From positions 1 through 58,693 of the forward strand of contig CBDHDW010000008.1 of NCBI GenBank assembly GCA_965261915.1: a DNA stretch of 58,693 nt, read 5' to 3'. The position numbers were made by a program, and so were the translations under genes. Below, one piece after another: positions 26,301-34,856 of the stretch. Position 1 is the first letter of the stretch; each line of letters begins with the position of its first letter. The DNA is from JAIBDK01 sp965261915 (GTDB lineage: Bacteria; Pseudomonadota; Gammaproteobacteria; Arenicellales; Poriferihabitantaceae). Below the pieces are notes generated by a model. That model ran no database searches. It was given only the letters and a program-made list of their open reading frames with translations, and was not told where the DNA came from.

Positions 26301-28481
26301 CTGCATGAGCAGGAGATAATCACCCTAGGTAAGGGGCTCACCGTATTCCGTCCTGCGATGACGGTTCATCTACGCCCAGGCAGCAGTTCTTTCACGCAAA
26401 AGAATTTTATCCCGCTAGAAGAGCATTACGCGGAACAGACTCTCCAGACCCACGTTATGTCGACATATGCTGAGAAAGGCCTGACTTCGATAGAGCAGGC
26501 GAAACGGCTGTCTGAAGACTACTTTTTGCTCGAGCAGGATGCTTTTTTACAAAGATGGCTTCCGGGAAAAGGGAGTGAGTTCAAGCGACAAACCACCGGA
26601 AAATCTTGGGAGAAAATCGTTGATGCGCTAGGCAATCCAGTGCAGCAGAAGATCGTAGCCGATGACCGAGAGCGGACAAATGTGTTGGTGCTAGCTGGGC
26701 CTGGTTCGGGCAAGACGCGCGTTTTGGTTCATCGTATTGCCTATTTGATCCGCGTGAAGAGAGAGAAACCGCATGGTATCCTAGTGCTGAGTTACAATCG
26801 TCACGCTGCGGCTGAAATTCGTGGGCGTCTGCGGCGTCTAATTGATAAGGATGCTAATGGCGTCACGGTTTCAACCTGTCATGCATTGGCTATGCGTCTG
26901 GTTGGTGCGAGTTTCGCTGGATCTAACGCAGTAGACACACACGATTTCGACGGTATCGTGATGGAAGCTGTGCGGCAACTAGAGGGTGATGGGTTAACCA
27001 AATCGGAGGCTGAGGCTCAACGTGAAACGCTGATCCAAGGCTATCGCTGGATTCTTGTGGACGAATATCAGGACATTGGTCCCGAGGAATACGCGCTCAT
27101 CGCTGCCGTCGCTGGGCGCTCTCAGAACGATCCAGATTTGCGACTAAGTCTGTTTGCTGTCGGAGACGACGATCAGAATATTTATGCCTTCGCAGGCGCA
27201 TCAATCCGCTTCATTCGCCAGTTTGAAAAGGATTATAGAGCGAAACCCGAGTTCCTAACGGCGAACTATCGATCAACTCGTCACATTATCGATGCGGCCA
27301 ACGAGGTAATAGTGTCCGCGACAAACCGGATGAAAGCCAATCACGACATTTCAATAAACAGCAAACGTGTTAATGCCCCCCCCGGCGGCATAATGGCTAA
27401 ACTTGATCCGGTAGCACATGGGCGAGTGCAGATCTTGAGTTGCCCAACTGACGACGCTGCGCAGGCAGTCGCAGCAGTGGATGAGCTGGTGCGCCTGTCG
27501 CGTCTCGACCCGGACTGGAGCTGGACTCGCGCTGCGATTATCTCTCGCAACTGGCGGCGTCTAGAACCGGTGCGAAGCTATGCCGAATCCCTCGGCATCT
27601 CAGTCGATATGGCGAACGAAAGTCTACCTAATATATGGCGTCTTCGCGAGATGCAGGATCTGGTAACCCAGCTGCGCCGTGATCCCACACGACTACTTAG
27701 CATTACTGATCTGCAGGAGTTTATGAACGCTATTCCACGAAGCCGCTGGACCGATCTGATAGCAGAGGGTATCGCCGCTCTCGCGCAGGAGATTTCCACA
27801 GAATCTATACCAGTGCCAGATCTTGTCGAATGGTTTGCTGAATGGGCTCGGGACACGAGAAGCGAGCAGCGGGGAATTCTCCTTCTTACTGCCCATCGCG
27901 CAAAGGGATTGGAATTCGACGATGTGGTAATCCTAAATGGTGGTTGGGAAAGTCCGTCGCGGGGTGAGGATGCAGATGCGCCGCGTCGTCTGTTCTATGT
28001 AGCCATGACGCGTGCGCGGCGAAGTCTAGCAGTGATGGCATCTGACGCCCATCCATTCGTTCGTTCAGGGCGTGAGGCTGTTCTCAATCGCAACCTTCAA
28101 CCCGACTTACGTGGACTACAATGCCAAGATCAGCAGTATCAGATGCCAAATATGAAGCTTGTGGATTTGTCCTATGCTGGCCGGCTTAGGGAAGGGCATT
28201 CCTCACTCAAAGCAATCTCGTCTACTCGGGTCGGAAATCCAGTTAGTTTGGTTGCCGAAGGCGAGAAATGGATTATCCGCGATACAATGGGCCAGACGCT
28301 CGGACGCATGTCCAAGGCGTACTCGCCGCCAGAGGGGCTTAAATTTATTCGCGGTGAGGTAGGCGCGATTATCCGTTGGCGAAGACTAGACAGCGAAGAG
28401 AAATATCGCGACACGATCCATCGTGAGGAATGGGAAACTGTACTACCCGACTTGGTGTTTGATGTATGCGAAAATAGCTAA
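23328..28481 (+). CDS. DEDD exonuclease - RecQ helicase - UvrD helicase fusion protein
   Basis: A 1,717-residue protein with three enzymatic parts. Residues about 10-200: a DnaQ/DEDD-type 3'-5' exonuclease fold (CVSIDLEIDP, then HLIGHNILKHDLPHL). A cysteine cluster (CKNPDCAWC) follows at about residue 265. Residues about 300-640: a RecQ-type helicase with ILPTGTGKSICYQ (322), VLDEAHCVSKWGHDFRPDY (424), and AGRAGRDRD (616). Residues about 1110-1600: a UvrD/Rep helicase with LAGPGSGKTRVL (1122), LVDEYQDIG (1244), VGDDDQNIYAFAG (1279), LTAHRAKGLEFDD (1520) and FYVAMTRARR (1556). The start is TTG or GTG (23328/23331) behind AAGGA; the ATG at 23337 is possible. Repair, plasmid replication and defence against foreign DNA are all plausible roles. 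Confidence 0.9.
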   Translation: MVTMNEPSQALLARCVSIDLEIDPKSARIFAIAGVWHQDTKPVFKHTGNLTKGVLDHFEEMLANVDHLIGHNILKHDLPHLVAARTRLTELVHAPIDTLWLNPLAFPRNPYHHLVKHYHDGRLQAGHVNDPELDAKLVFQVLENQIRAFIDLNIQEPDALAAYHYLTTRMEAAGGFDAVFRQVRASDIPTIADVKEAIRRLLSSHACGLRVEQTLGRLSNPQLGWPMAYAISWISVAGGESVMPPWVRAQFRETSLIVKHLRDSACKNPDCAWCREKNDPRRALTRWFGFKNFRSKPADKNGYPLQERIVEETMHGESVLGILPTGTGKSICYQVPALSKFDKTGVLTVVISPLVALMADQVQGLERSGISSAVTVNGMLSMPERQNALEQVRLGEAAILLISPEQLRSVSVRSILMQREVGLWVLDEAHCVSKWGHDFRPDYRYIGRFIKEFSGDQPPAPVLCLTATAKPEVMHDISEHFKSRLGLDLMLLDGGAKRTNLIFEVRETQRITKRADILDVIEAKLPLGGVSGAVVYCSTRGETERVAEYLKQHGLSAEHFHAGLTPEEKRDVQERFRVGDLRVIAATNAFGMGIDKPDIRLVVHGDIPGSLENYLQEAGRAGRDRDQANCVLLFDPEDVERQFSLSARSRLARHEIGAILRALRRLGEKSEKNSDKTKGHNEIVATAGEIVRFERDLEFERDSTTDDTRVKTAVSWLEDAKLLTREENRVQVFPSSLRIRTLKEAEEIIRNARGSITGSWRKQLLDIARHLMNAPPDQGVSTDELTGVSGLNGRELNKALFDLETLGIARNDMSLTVFVHVGVEGHSLQRLNQASNLETDLVALMREAAPDAESTTGLPLHQAETCQSLRDQDHKKVRPDIVQKLLRGMERDGRDQDGGGGNIRMSKASQNTFLVFLQRSWSALERTSTVRRQAAELLLRHLMDNVAKGARGKDIQVETTMGDLLASLNGDAFLRSEVNDTTKLMDRALLWLHEQEIITLGKGLTVFRPAMTVHLRPGSSSFTQKNFIPLEEHYAEQTLQTHVMSTYAEKGLTSIEQAKRLSEDYFLLEQDAFLQRWLPGKGSEFKRQTTGKSWEKIVDALGNPVQQKIVADDRERTNVLVLAGPGSGKTRVLVHRIAYLIRVKREKPHGILVLSYNRHAAAEIRGRLRRLIDKDANGVTVSTCHALAMRLVGASFAGSNAVDTHDFDGIVMEAVRQLEGDGLTKSEAEAQRETLIQGYRWILVDEYQDIGPEEYALIAAVAGRSQNDPDLRLSLFAVGDDDQNIYAFAGASIRFIRQFEKDYRAKPEFLTANYRSTRHIIDAANEVIVSATNRMKANHDISINSKRVNAPPGGIMAKLDPVAHGRVQILSCPTDDAAQAVAAVDELVRLSRLDPDWSWTRAAIISRNWRRLEPVRSYAESLGISVDMANESLPNIWRLREMQDLVTQLRRDPTRLLSITDLQEFMNAIPRSRWTDLIAEGIAALAQEISTESIPVPDLVEWFAEWARDTRSEQRGILLLTAHRAKGLEFDDVVILNGGWESPSRGEDADAPRRLFYVAMTRARRSLAVMASDAHPFVRSGREAVLNRNLQPDLRGLQCQDQQYQMPNMKLVDLSYAGRLREGHSSLKAISSTRVGNPVSLVAEGEKWIIRDTMGQTLGRMSKAYSPPEGLKFIRGEVGAIIRWRRLDSEEKYRDTIHREEWETVLPDLVFDVCENS

Positions 28482-28592
28482 AAACCCTTTATGTCCGCTT
28501 ATGGGGTTAAAAGAGGAACATTTTAGGGCATGGCAAATGCTGGCAAGAAAAATCTATTGAAGTCCCCTTCAGGGCTTTAATATTGCAACCCA

Positions 28593-29747
28593 TCACTTTG
28601 TCCCCTGCCCGACGATGCCAAAGAGCGACTTACCCAGGTTCGCTTGCCCAGCCTCGACACGTTTGAGCATGGATTTCAGCCAGCCAATCGGGTTTTTAAT
28701 GTGATCTGTTCCACTTGGGCCGTAATGGTCTAACACCAAACTCAGAATGGTTGGGATGTCTTGCCCGAATGATGCAACCGCGTCAGACCAAAGACTTGCA
28801 TAAATCCCGTTAGCATCTGCTCTGGCCGCTGCCACATAGTGCAGATTCTGCCATGTCACATCACCGTAAAGAGCCTTGATATCCTCAATCCACTCGGGTG
28901 GGGCCGCATTCGCAACAAGATCAAGGCTGATAACCTCATCTTTAGTCTTTTCTGTGCTCTCCGCTGGATCAGAGGTATCGGGGATGCTCGGGATTTCCGC
29001 TTCTAAAGTCTCTTTTGCATTTTTAATAAGGGGTTTGCCCTTATTACATATTACAATGGAGTTATTTGTATTTGTATATAGTCGGTCATTATTTTCCGAC
29101 TGGTAAGACTCTTTATTCTTACATTTAACGATTAAGCTCTTGAGCTCCTCAAGAATATCTACAGAAATTGTGAGTAACTCTAGCAGCTCGTTTGTGCCCA
29201 GATTTGCAATACGTCTGGGGAGTGCGTCAAAGCGCTCCAGAATGGCGTCCGGTACCGCGTCCAGGCTGCGTATGGCCACCTTAATGCGCCGGCGCACAAC
29301 AGAGATACGCTTGCGAACCGCGTCTTTCTCTGTCCGTTCTGCCTCTCGTAGCGCCCAGGCGTGCAGAAGCTGTGGTAAAGCATCTTCAAGGGGACTCAAA
29401 TCAATCCCGGATATGAATGTGATTTCTCCAAACTCGTGATCAAAGCTGCGGTGTCCCCCGTCCAATGTACGGTTTTGGGCAAAGCCGACGCGAATAAGTG
29501 TTTGGATATGGTTATATATCGTGCGCGTTGAAGCGCCTTCCTCGGCAGCCAGTCTGCCCACCCGTACCGGGCTGATAGGCTTTTGCGCCGCGATCGGAAT
29601 AAACCGCACGAGCTGCTTGGCTGTGTCGCGCACCGCGCGTTTGATCAGCCCCAAGCTGCTGGCAATATCCAAAGCCCTGTAAAGCTCGGCTCGATTAAAC
29701 TCTGGTTCAATTTTTGGCGCGGTGGCCCGATTGTTTTTAGTCCTCAT
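28593..29747 (-). CDS. repC: RepC-like replication initiator
   Basis: About 384 residues from the ATG of MRTKNNR, which has AGGA upstream (an earlier ATG at 29771 does not). The N-terminal part contains a winged-helix region (SPVRVGRLAAEEGASTRTIYNHIQTLIRVGF) as in RepC of alphaproteobacterial plasmids. The C-terminal part (WSDAVASFGQDIPTILSLVL ... KNPIGWLKSMLKRVEAGQ) resembles the RepC C-terminal domain, where a glycine-containing 'NP.GWLK.M..R.E.G' pattern is typical. Between them is a polar, probably unstructured linker. RepC binds the origin and is usually encoded beside repA and repB; here parA lies about 28 kb away. The origin is probably in or near this gene. Confidence 0.72.
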   Translation of the reverse strand: MRTKNNRATAPKIEPEFNRAELYRALDIASSLGLIKRAVRDTAKQLVRFIPIAAQKPISPVRVGRLAAEEGASTRTIYNHIQTLIRVGFAQNRTLDGGHRSFDHEFGEITFISGIDLSPLEDALPQLLHAWALREAERTEKDAVRKRISVVRRRIKVAIRSLDAVPDAILERFDALPRRIANLGTNELLELLTISVDILEELKSLIVKCKNKESYQSENNDRLYTNTNNSIVICNKGKPLIKNAKETLEAEIPSIPDTSDPAESTEKTKDEVISLDLVANAAPPEWIEDIKALYGDVTWQNLHYVAAARADANGIYASLWSDAVASFGQDIPTILSLVLDHYGPSGTDHIKNPIGWLKSMLKRVEAGQANLGKSLFGIVGQGTK

Positions 29748-29771
29748 TGTTCTGTCCTGTTTAAGGCGCAT

Positions 29772-30175
29772 AGAATGAATAAGGCCCCTGAATTCACCCC
29801 AAAAGTGGCTGAGTTCAGATCGTTATTGGCTTTAAAAATCCTACCCGCTGCGAGGCAGAGCGAAACCATTATATTAGGCTGCAAAATTTATGCGCATAAA
29901 CTGCGTTATTTACTTGCCTAAGTGCTGTCGGAATGGTAAATCTGAATTTGCAAAAGAATTACCAATCCTCGTACGGTTCGCCCTGCGGGGATGTCTTTTT
30001 TAGGGGGTCTGTTTACTCCTGTGTGACTGCTCATTGTGATTCTGGTAGTGAGTCGCAGTTATAACTTGGTTGCAACACAATATATAGTATTTAGATAAAG
30101 GCGGCGGCGTTGGTCTGGTATTTAGCCAATCCCTCAAGGTATTAGAGCGTATCTCGTTCGATATCGACATAATGG
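29772..30175. other. Intergenic region upstream of repC
   Basis: About 400 bases with no convincing gene. It should hold the repC promoter and possibly a regulatory antisense RNA or origin parts. AT-rich stretches lie at 30060-30100. I see no clear iterons. Confidence 0.4.
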
Positions 30176-30661
30176 CTACCTGTTGTTCCCGGTGTCGTCT
30201 GTGCGTGTGTTCACATATATGGTTCTTTGACGGTACAATTTGTCTTTTGTCATTGAGAAGCCGCTATTGTAATTGCCGTAGAAATAAAGTGTTTCATCGC
30301 CAATCCTGGTCTTGAAGCCGTAATTAAGGTGTGTAGGACGGCTACCAAACCATCTATCACAAGAATATTCCACTGGGGGTTCGTCGCGCCCACCACCACC
30401 GCGCCGGTAAACAACACCTGACGCGCAATAAAGCCCGCCGCCTCCGATACCAGTTGACCCGATACCAGAGCCTTCGCAAATGCCAAATGGGGACTTCCGC
30501 TTTTTGAGCCGCTTCAGCATATAGGCTTTGGCATCAGCACATCCAGCAGGAAAACCAGCCGGCAAACACAAGATGACCTTGCAATCTATTATGGCGGCCT
30601 GAGCCGGGCTTGCGAACTGCGATAGCACAATGGCTAAAGCACATGCTTTCTTAATCTTCAT
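30176..30661 (-). CDS. trbM: TrbM-like exported conjugation protein
   Basis: A 161-residue protein with a signal peptide (KKACALAIVLSQFASPAQA before AIIDCK). The mature start DCKVILCLPAGFPAGCADAKAYM matches the cysteine-spaced opening of TrbM/KikA-family proteins found with conjugation systems. A glycine-rich turn region (GSGIGSTGIGGGGLYC) follows, with further Cys. It is encoded opposite to the virB operon, about 200 bases from its control region. The precise task of TrbM in mating is not established. Confidence 0.72.
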   Translation of the reverse strand: MKIKKACALAIVLSQFASPAQAAIIDCKVILCLPAGFPAGCADAKAYMLKRLKKRKSPFGICEGSGIGSTGIGGGGLYCASGVVYRRGGGGRDEPPVEYSCDRWFGSRPTHLNYGFKTRIGDETLYFYGNYNSGFSMTKDKLYRQRTIYVNTRTDDTGNNR

Positions 30662-30788
30662 AGTATCAGCCTTAAACTCATTTTGAGCCTACAATTCATT
30701 AGAGCCTGTTCGAGTGTTAAATTTTATCACAATCGACTCTTAGTATTACTCCTTATTAGTATAAGATATTTTTACTGTAAATACTTTT

Positions 30789-30863
30789 ACTTTTACTAGA
30801 CATTATAAGTGAACGGCATTAGGCTAGTTTCACGACGTATTATAATACAATAAATGAAGTCTC
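30789..30863 (+). promoter_or_regulatory. Conserved control region of virB operon
   Basis: A counterpart of 22776-22850 with three differences in 75 bases. The palindrome GTATTATAATAC is at 30837-30848 and contains TATAAT. A second -10-like hexamer (CATTATAAG, about 30801) lies upstream. It should give both operons the same regulation. Confidence 0.7.
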
Positions 30864-31190
30864 ATGAATGAGACCTTCAAACATCAGAGAAAATTATCGT
30901 TGATAACTCTTGAGGGACTCCGTGATTTTGTTGAATCAAAGACACCATTCGAATATTCATTTATGCTTGTCGGATTTACGGCTAGAGGAATACCGCATTA
31001 CCAAATGCTTATTGAAGCAAAGGGTGATACGTACATTTTTGTGGCATCGAATATTAGAAGAGCAGGGCCAAAAATTAGATTGCTCAACCTCGATATTGGT
31101 GTCGTTAAACTTCATCAAGAATTTGGTAGGTGCGAGCCACTACAGGTTTATATCGACAAAGAAAACGTCTGCGAACCGCACGTGTTATAG
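30864..31190 (+). CDS. Small leader gene of the virB operon (paralogue of 22446-22775)
   Basis: A 108-residue protein starting MNETFKHQRKLSLITLEGL and ending CEPHVL. It is about 70% identical to the gene heading the pilus operon. The centre (YQMLIEAKGDTYI) is the best conserved part; the segment after GPKIRLLNL varies most. No known family is recognised. It is first in the virB operon and overlaps the frame of the lytic transglycosylase gene. Conserved pairing with two export machines suggests that it regulates or senses them. Confidence 0.72.
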   Translation: MNETFKHQRKLSLITLEGLRDFVESKTPFEYSFMLVGFTARGIPHYQMLIEAKGDTYIFVASNIRRAGPKIRLLNLDIGVVKLHQEFGRCEPLQVYIDKENVCEPHVL

Positions 31191-31908
31191 TGCTTTTTCC
31201 GGCGGGATATTATCTGTAAAGATATCAACCGCGCCACTCTTACTTGCCTTAATTGCGTCTCTGCTTTTACTTCACACATCGCCGACCCAAGCCGAAGTCC
31301 TCACATTTACCAATGGCGCAGGAAGCCACTCCAACCTAAGCGCGGGCGTCCTAAAATTCGATGCGGGCGGTGATTTCATCCCGGATGCAACACACCCCGA
31401 AACGAACAATACTGCCACAAGACCAGCACCTCAGTTCAACCCATACACCATTAACCTGGATATGAATGGCGCGGTTCTTACAAAAATAAAGCTGGTGGCA
31501 ACGCGCTACCAAAACCATCCTGCGTTAAGTACAATCGATATGTCGGCGCGGGAATGGTTTGCATTCTATGAAGCAATGATTGCGATTGAAAGCAATTACA
31601 ATGAACGGGCGTATAGTTCTGCGGGTGCGATCGGCTTGGCACAACTCATGCCAGGAACGGCTAAGCGGCTCGGCGTTAACCCACGCAATCCCCTTCAAAA
31701 CCTTGATGGCGGTGCGCGCTATCTTCTAACACAGCTCTCTGAATTCAAGAGCCTAAAGCTTGCGCTCGCGGCATATAATGCAGGGCCAGGCGCGGTGCGT
31801 AAATACAGCGGCATTCCACCTTACAAAGAAACACAAAGCCATGTCGTAAAAGTCATGGCCGTGTACGACCGTCTCCTAAAAACCAAAAGAAAGGTGCGTG
31901 GACTATGA
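31123..31908 (+). CDS. virB1: VirB1-like lytic transglycosylase (start unresolved)
   Basis: A soluble-lytic-transglycosylase domain covers the C-terminal 150 residues. AIESNYNERAYSSAGAIGLA holds the catalytic Glu and the S/A-G-A-x-G-L-x-Q pattern, and ALAAYNAGPGAVRKYSGIPP is the second signature. It opens the peptidoglycan for the secretion channel. The signal peptide (LLLALIASLLLLHTSPTQA before EVLTF) and the next 30 residues are homologous to those of PilL at 21974-22513. No ATG precedes the signal in frame. A TTG at 31123 conserved in both copies is used here; an unusual start near 31207 is possible. It overlaps virB2 by four bases. Confidence 0.75.
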   Translation: MVGASHYRFISTKKTSANRTCYSAFSGGILSVKISTAPLLLALIASLLLLHTSPTQAEVLTFTNGAGSHSNLSAGVLKFDAGGDFIPDATHPETNNTATRPAPQFNPYTINLDMNGAVLTKIKLVATRYQNHPALSTIDMSAREWFAFYEAMIAIESNYNERAYSSAGAIGLAQLMPGTAKRLGVNPRNPLQNLDGGARYLLTQLSEFKSLKLALAAYNAGPGAVRKYSGIPPYKETQSHVVKVMAVYDRLLKTKRKVRGL

Positions 31909-32225
31909 CCTATACGCATAAATTACTGACATCAAAAACGACACTACTGGTTTTTGCCTGCGCCCTGCTTTTGGGGTTTCAGAGCAGTGAGGCTTTGGCC
32001 ACTGGCTTTGATCTTTCAAAAGCAGAAGACGCAGGCAATGATCTGATCACCAAGATACGCGGCAACCTGGCAACGATTGTCCTAACCATTGCCTTTATTG
32101 TGACGGGCTTTCTGGCAGCGTTTAATAAAATCCCGTGGTTCTGGTTTTTTGCCGTTGTCCTTGGTGGGTTCTTTATCTTTGGCTCAACTGATCTGGCAAA
32201 CGGCATCAAGAGCCTGTTTAGCTAA
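31905..32225 (+). CDS. virB2: VirB2-type conjugative pilin
   Basis: A 106-residue pilin precursor. The signal region (TTLLVFACALLLGFQSSEALA) precedes a mature part of about 78 residues with two hydrophobic helices (NLATIVLTIAFIVTGFLAAF, then WFWFFAVVLGGFFIFG). This matches TrbC/VirB2 pilins. It forms the extracellular pilus of the VirB channel. The stop overlaps the virB3 start by one base. Confidence 0.85.
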   Translation: MTYTHKLLTSKTTLLVFACALLLGFQSSEALATGFDLSKAEDAGNDLITKIRGNLATIVLTIAFIVTGFLAAFNKIPWFWFFAVVLGGFFIFGSTDLANGIKSLFS

Positions 32226-32506
32226 TGCAGCGCAACCCGTACATCATTGGGTTATCCCGACAAACCAAAGTTGCGTGGCTACCGCTGCCATATTTTGGTT
32301 TGCTCCTGGTTATCTGCGTTATGCCTTATTTTTGGACAAAATACCTGGCATGGATCCTTACATGGCCTTTCTGGTACGCGCTTATTTTCATCGTAAGTGT
32401 TGTGAATCCCAAGTCCCATATTCTTCTGAAGGTGTTGTTTAAAAAAACGCCGCACAGAATATGGCAACTCCTTATGAAGTTAAAAGGAACCCGCTACATT
32501 GGCTAA
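32225..32506 (+). CDS. virB3: VirB3-type membrane protein
   Basis: A 93-residue protein with the VirB3 layout: a short polar N-terminus (MQRNPYIIGLSRQTKVAWLP), then two adjoining hydrophobic segments (YFGLLLVICVMPYFWTKYLA and ILTWPFWYALIFIVSVVNP). It joins VirB4 at the inner membrane and overlaps virB4 by eight bases. Confidence 0.82.
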   Translation: MQRNPYIIGLSRQTKVAWLPLPYFGLLLVICVMPYFWTKYLAWILTWPFWYALIFIVSVVNPKSHILLKVLFKKTPHRIWQLLMKLKGTRYIG

Positions 32507-34856
32507 ACAACGTAACACAAGCACACGCGCTGCCGCCGTGGTTCAAAAAGACAAGTGGCTCTATGTGCATTTACCGTATTTGATCAATGTCTCCGACACG
32601 ATCATCCGCACCCGCGATGATGGGTTTTTTCAAAGTTTTGAAATCACCGGAATTGATGGTCTCACCGCAAGTGACGGAGATATTGAAGCCCTGCGGGATC
32701 AAATGAGCGAATTGCTTTTGGGGCTGGATGAACAATACACCTTCTACATCCACCGCATAATGCGCCCCCTGCGCACAAAACTTGAACCCGTCAAGGGCAA
32801 TAGCTTTGAAAGCGATGTGGATTTGGCCTGGTCAGACCACATTGCAAAGCGCGGATTGCGTGAACCTATGCTGGTCATGAGCGTCTTACGCAATAACAGC
32901 ATTCCAATTCCCGTTCCGTTCTTCAAAAAATCTGCAACCAGGCTCTTGGGCCAAAGCAGAGAAAAACGGATTGCACAGCTAAAAGAGCTGACATCTTACT
33001 TTAAAGACGCGCTCAATCTGGACACCTGCGATTTAACAATTTCAAGTGGCGAAATGCTTGGGTTTTTAAATGCAATCACCACGGGCGGGTTTCAGCTGCA
33101 CTGGCGCGGTGATCTGACACTCATTGCAGAAGATGTCGCAAATGTATCGCCCGTGTTTAAAGACGATATCATCGCGTTTACCGACGGCAATGAGGGCCGA
33201 ACATACGCAACTGTCCTTGTGATAAAGTCATTTTCCAAACACACCCACGCTGGATTTTTAGATGCATTAGGCGGCGTATACGATACTGTCGTTACGCATT
33301 CATTCACCCCCATATCCAACGCAAAGATTGCTGTAACCGCAAAGATCCGCATTGAGCAAATGCAAGCAGCCGATGACCTTGCGACCTCTGTTGCCGAAGA
33401 ATTGGCAGAGACCTACGACAATGTTGAAACTGGTAAAGTCGGCTTTGGCGAGTATCACCTTGCAGTCACAGTATTTGCCGCTTCAGCAGAAGAGCTGGAT
33501 GTTAAAGTGTCAGGGATCGTGGGTGTCGCAGCCCAAAGCAAGCTCACACTTGTCCGTGACAGCGCCAATCTTGAAGGCAATTATTTTGCCGCACACATCG
33601 GCAACAAAGATTACCAATGGCGCACTGAGCTGCCCTCTACATTGAATTTTGCAGATGCAACCGCCTTACACACGCCAGGCTTGGGTGTTCCGGCCGATAA
33701 ATTGCCGTGGAAAACGCCTGTTACATTGCTGGAAACCGCAAACGGTTCTGCACATCGCTTTTCGTTTCACAAGGCAGGGGATCCGGAAGCCGAACCAACA
33801 AACGGACATACACTTGTTCTTGGCCCGTCAGAAGGCGGTAAAACCACAACGACACTGTTTCTGTTAACGCAAGCACGGCGTACAGGATCACGTCTGTTTT
33901 TATTCGACAAGGATCAGGGCATGAAAATGGCCATTGATGCAATGGGTGGCCAATACGCAAAGATCAACGCAGGCCATGCAACAGGGCTAAATCCGCTGGT
34001 GACAGAAACGGGTGAACGCGGTGAAGCCTGGCTCTTGTCTTGGCTCACGGCTCTTTTGGAACACAACAGTAAGCCCTTAACACCAAAGCAAGTTGCCGCT
34101 CTTAAAAACGCCATTCGTCAGAATTGTAGAAATGCGCCCCTTGAAGATCGTAATTTCAGGCAGTTTATAACACTCGTAAATGACGTGGATGACGACAATG
34201 ATTTGCGCAACCGCATTGCTGAATGGGGGCCTGATGGACGGTACAATTGGGTGTTTGGTGAAGCCGATACCCCTGTTGTTGATTTCAAAGCCAACCCGGT
34301 CACGGCCATTGATCTGACAGAAATTCTAAAATCACCTGTCGAGCGGACTGCTGTCATGGCCTATTTGTTTCGCCGCATGGAAGTTCTCTTTGAAGAACGT
34401 GTGCCTACAATCGTTGCGATTGACGAGGCTTGGCAGGTTTTGGATGATGAATATTTCTCCAGGTGGCTAGAGGCTTTTTTGGTTGTTTCACGCAAACTGA
34501 ATGTTGTCTTTGTGATGTTGACACAATTCGCATCGCAAATTCGCAAAAGCAAAAGTTCCAGGACACTTTTGGAAGCCCTGCCCAATCAGATATTATTCCC
34601 AAGCAACCGCGCGGAAATTGATGGTTACGAAGGATTTGGCCTCACAGACAATGAAACCGCGTTTTTAACGGATGGCCGTCACAAAGGCCGTATTGCTCTT
34701 TTGCGCTCCCACACACAATCAACATTGCTCGATGTCGATTTATCACCGCTTGGGCCGCTTTTAACAGTCCTTGGCGGCGGGCGCGCCGGTTGGAATAAAT
34801 TTGGCGAAGATTATGCAACCCGACCCTACTTTTGGAGAACACAAAATGAAGATTAA
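32499..34856 (+). CDS. virB4: VirB4 secretion ATPase
   Basis: A 785-residue ATPase of the CagE/TrbE/VirB family. Walker A is LVLGPSEGGKTTTTLF (about residue 442), Walker B is PTIVAIDEAWQVLDD (about residue 635), and the FVMLTQFASQI segment follows. The N-terminal 400 residues form the VirB4-specific domain. It energises assembly and substrate transfer in the channel. The size and both motifs are intact. It overlaps the next gene by 11 bases. Confidence 0.94.
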   Translation: MAKQRNTSTRAAAVVQKDKWLYVHLPYLINVSDTIIRTRDDGFFQSFEITGIDGLTASDGDIEALRDQMSELLLGLDEQYTFYIHRIMRPLRTKLEPVKGNSFESDVDLAWSDHIAKRGLREPMLVMSVLRNNSIPIPVPFFKKSATRLLGQSREKRIAQLKELTSYFKDALNLDTCDLTISSGEMLGFLNAITTGGFQLHWRGDLTLIAEDVANVSPVFKDDIIAFTDGNEGRTYATVLVIKSFSKHTHAGFLDALGGVYDTVVTHSFTPISNAKIAVTAKIRIEQMQAADDLATSVAEELAETYDNVETGKVGFGEYHLAVTVFAASAEELDVKVSGIVGVAAQSKLTLVRDSANLEGNYFAAHIGNKDYQWRTELPSTLNFADATALHTPGLGVPADKLPWKTPVTLLETANGSAHRFSFHKAGDPEAEPTNGHTLVLGPSEGGKTTTTLFLLTQARRTGSRLFLFDKDQGMKMAIDAMGGQYAKINAGHATGLNPLVTETGERGEAWLLSWLTALLEHNSKPLTPKQVAALKNAIRQNCRNAPLEDRNFRQFITLVNDVDDDNDLRNRIAEWGPDGRYNWVFGEADTPVVDFKANPVTAIDLTEILKSPVERTAVMAYLFRRMEVLFEERVPTIVAIDEAWQVLDDEYFSRWLEAFLVVSRKLNVVFVMLTQFASQIRKSKSSRTLLEALPNQILFPSNRAEIDGYEGFGLTDNETAFLTDGRHKGRIALLRSHTQSTLLDVDLSPLGPLLTVLGGGRAGWNKFGEDYATRPYFWRTQNED

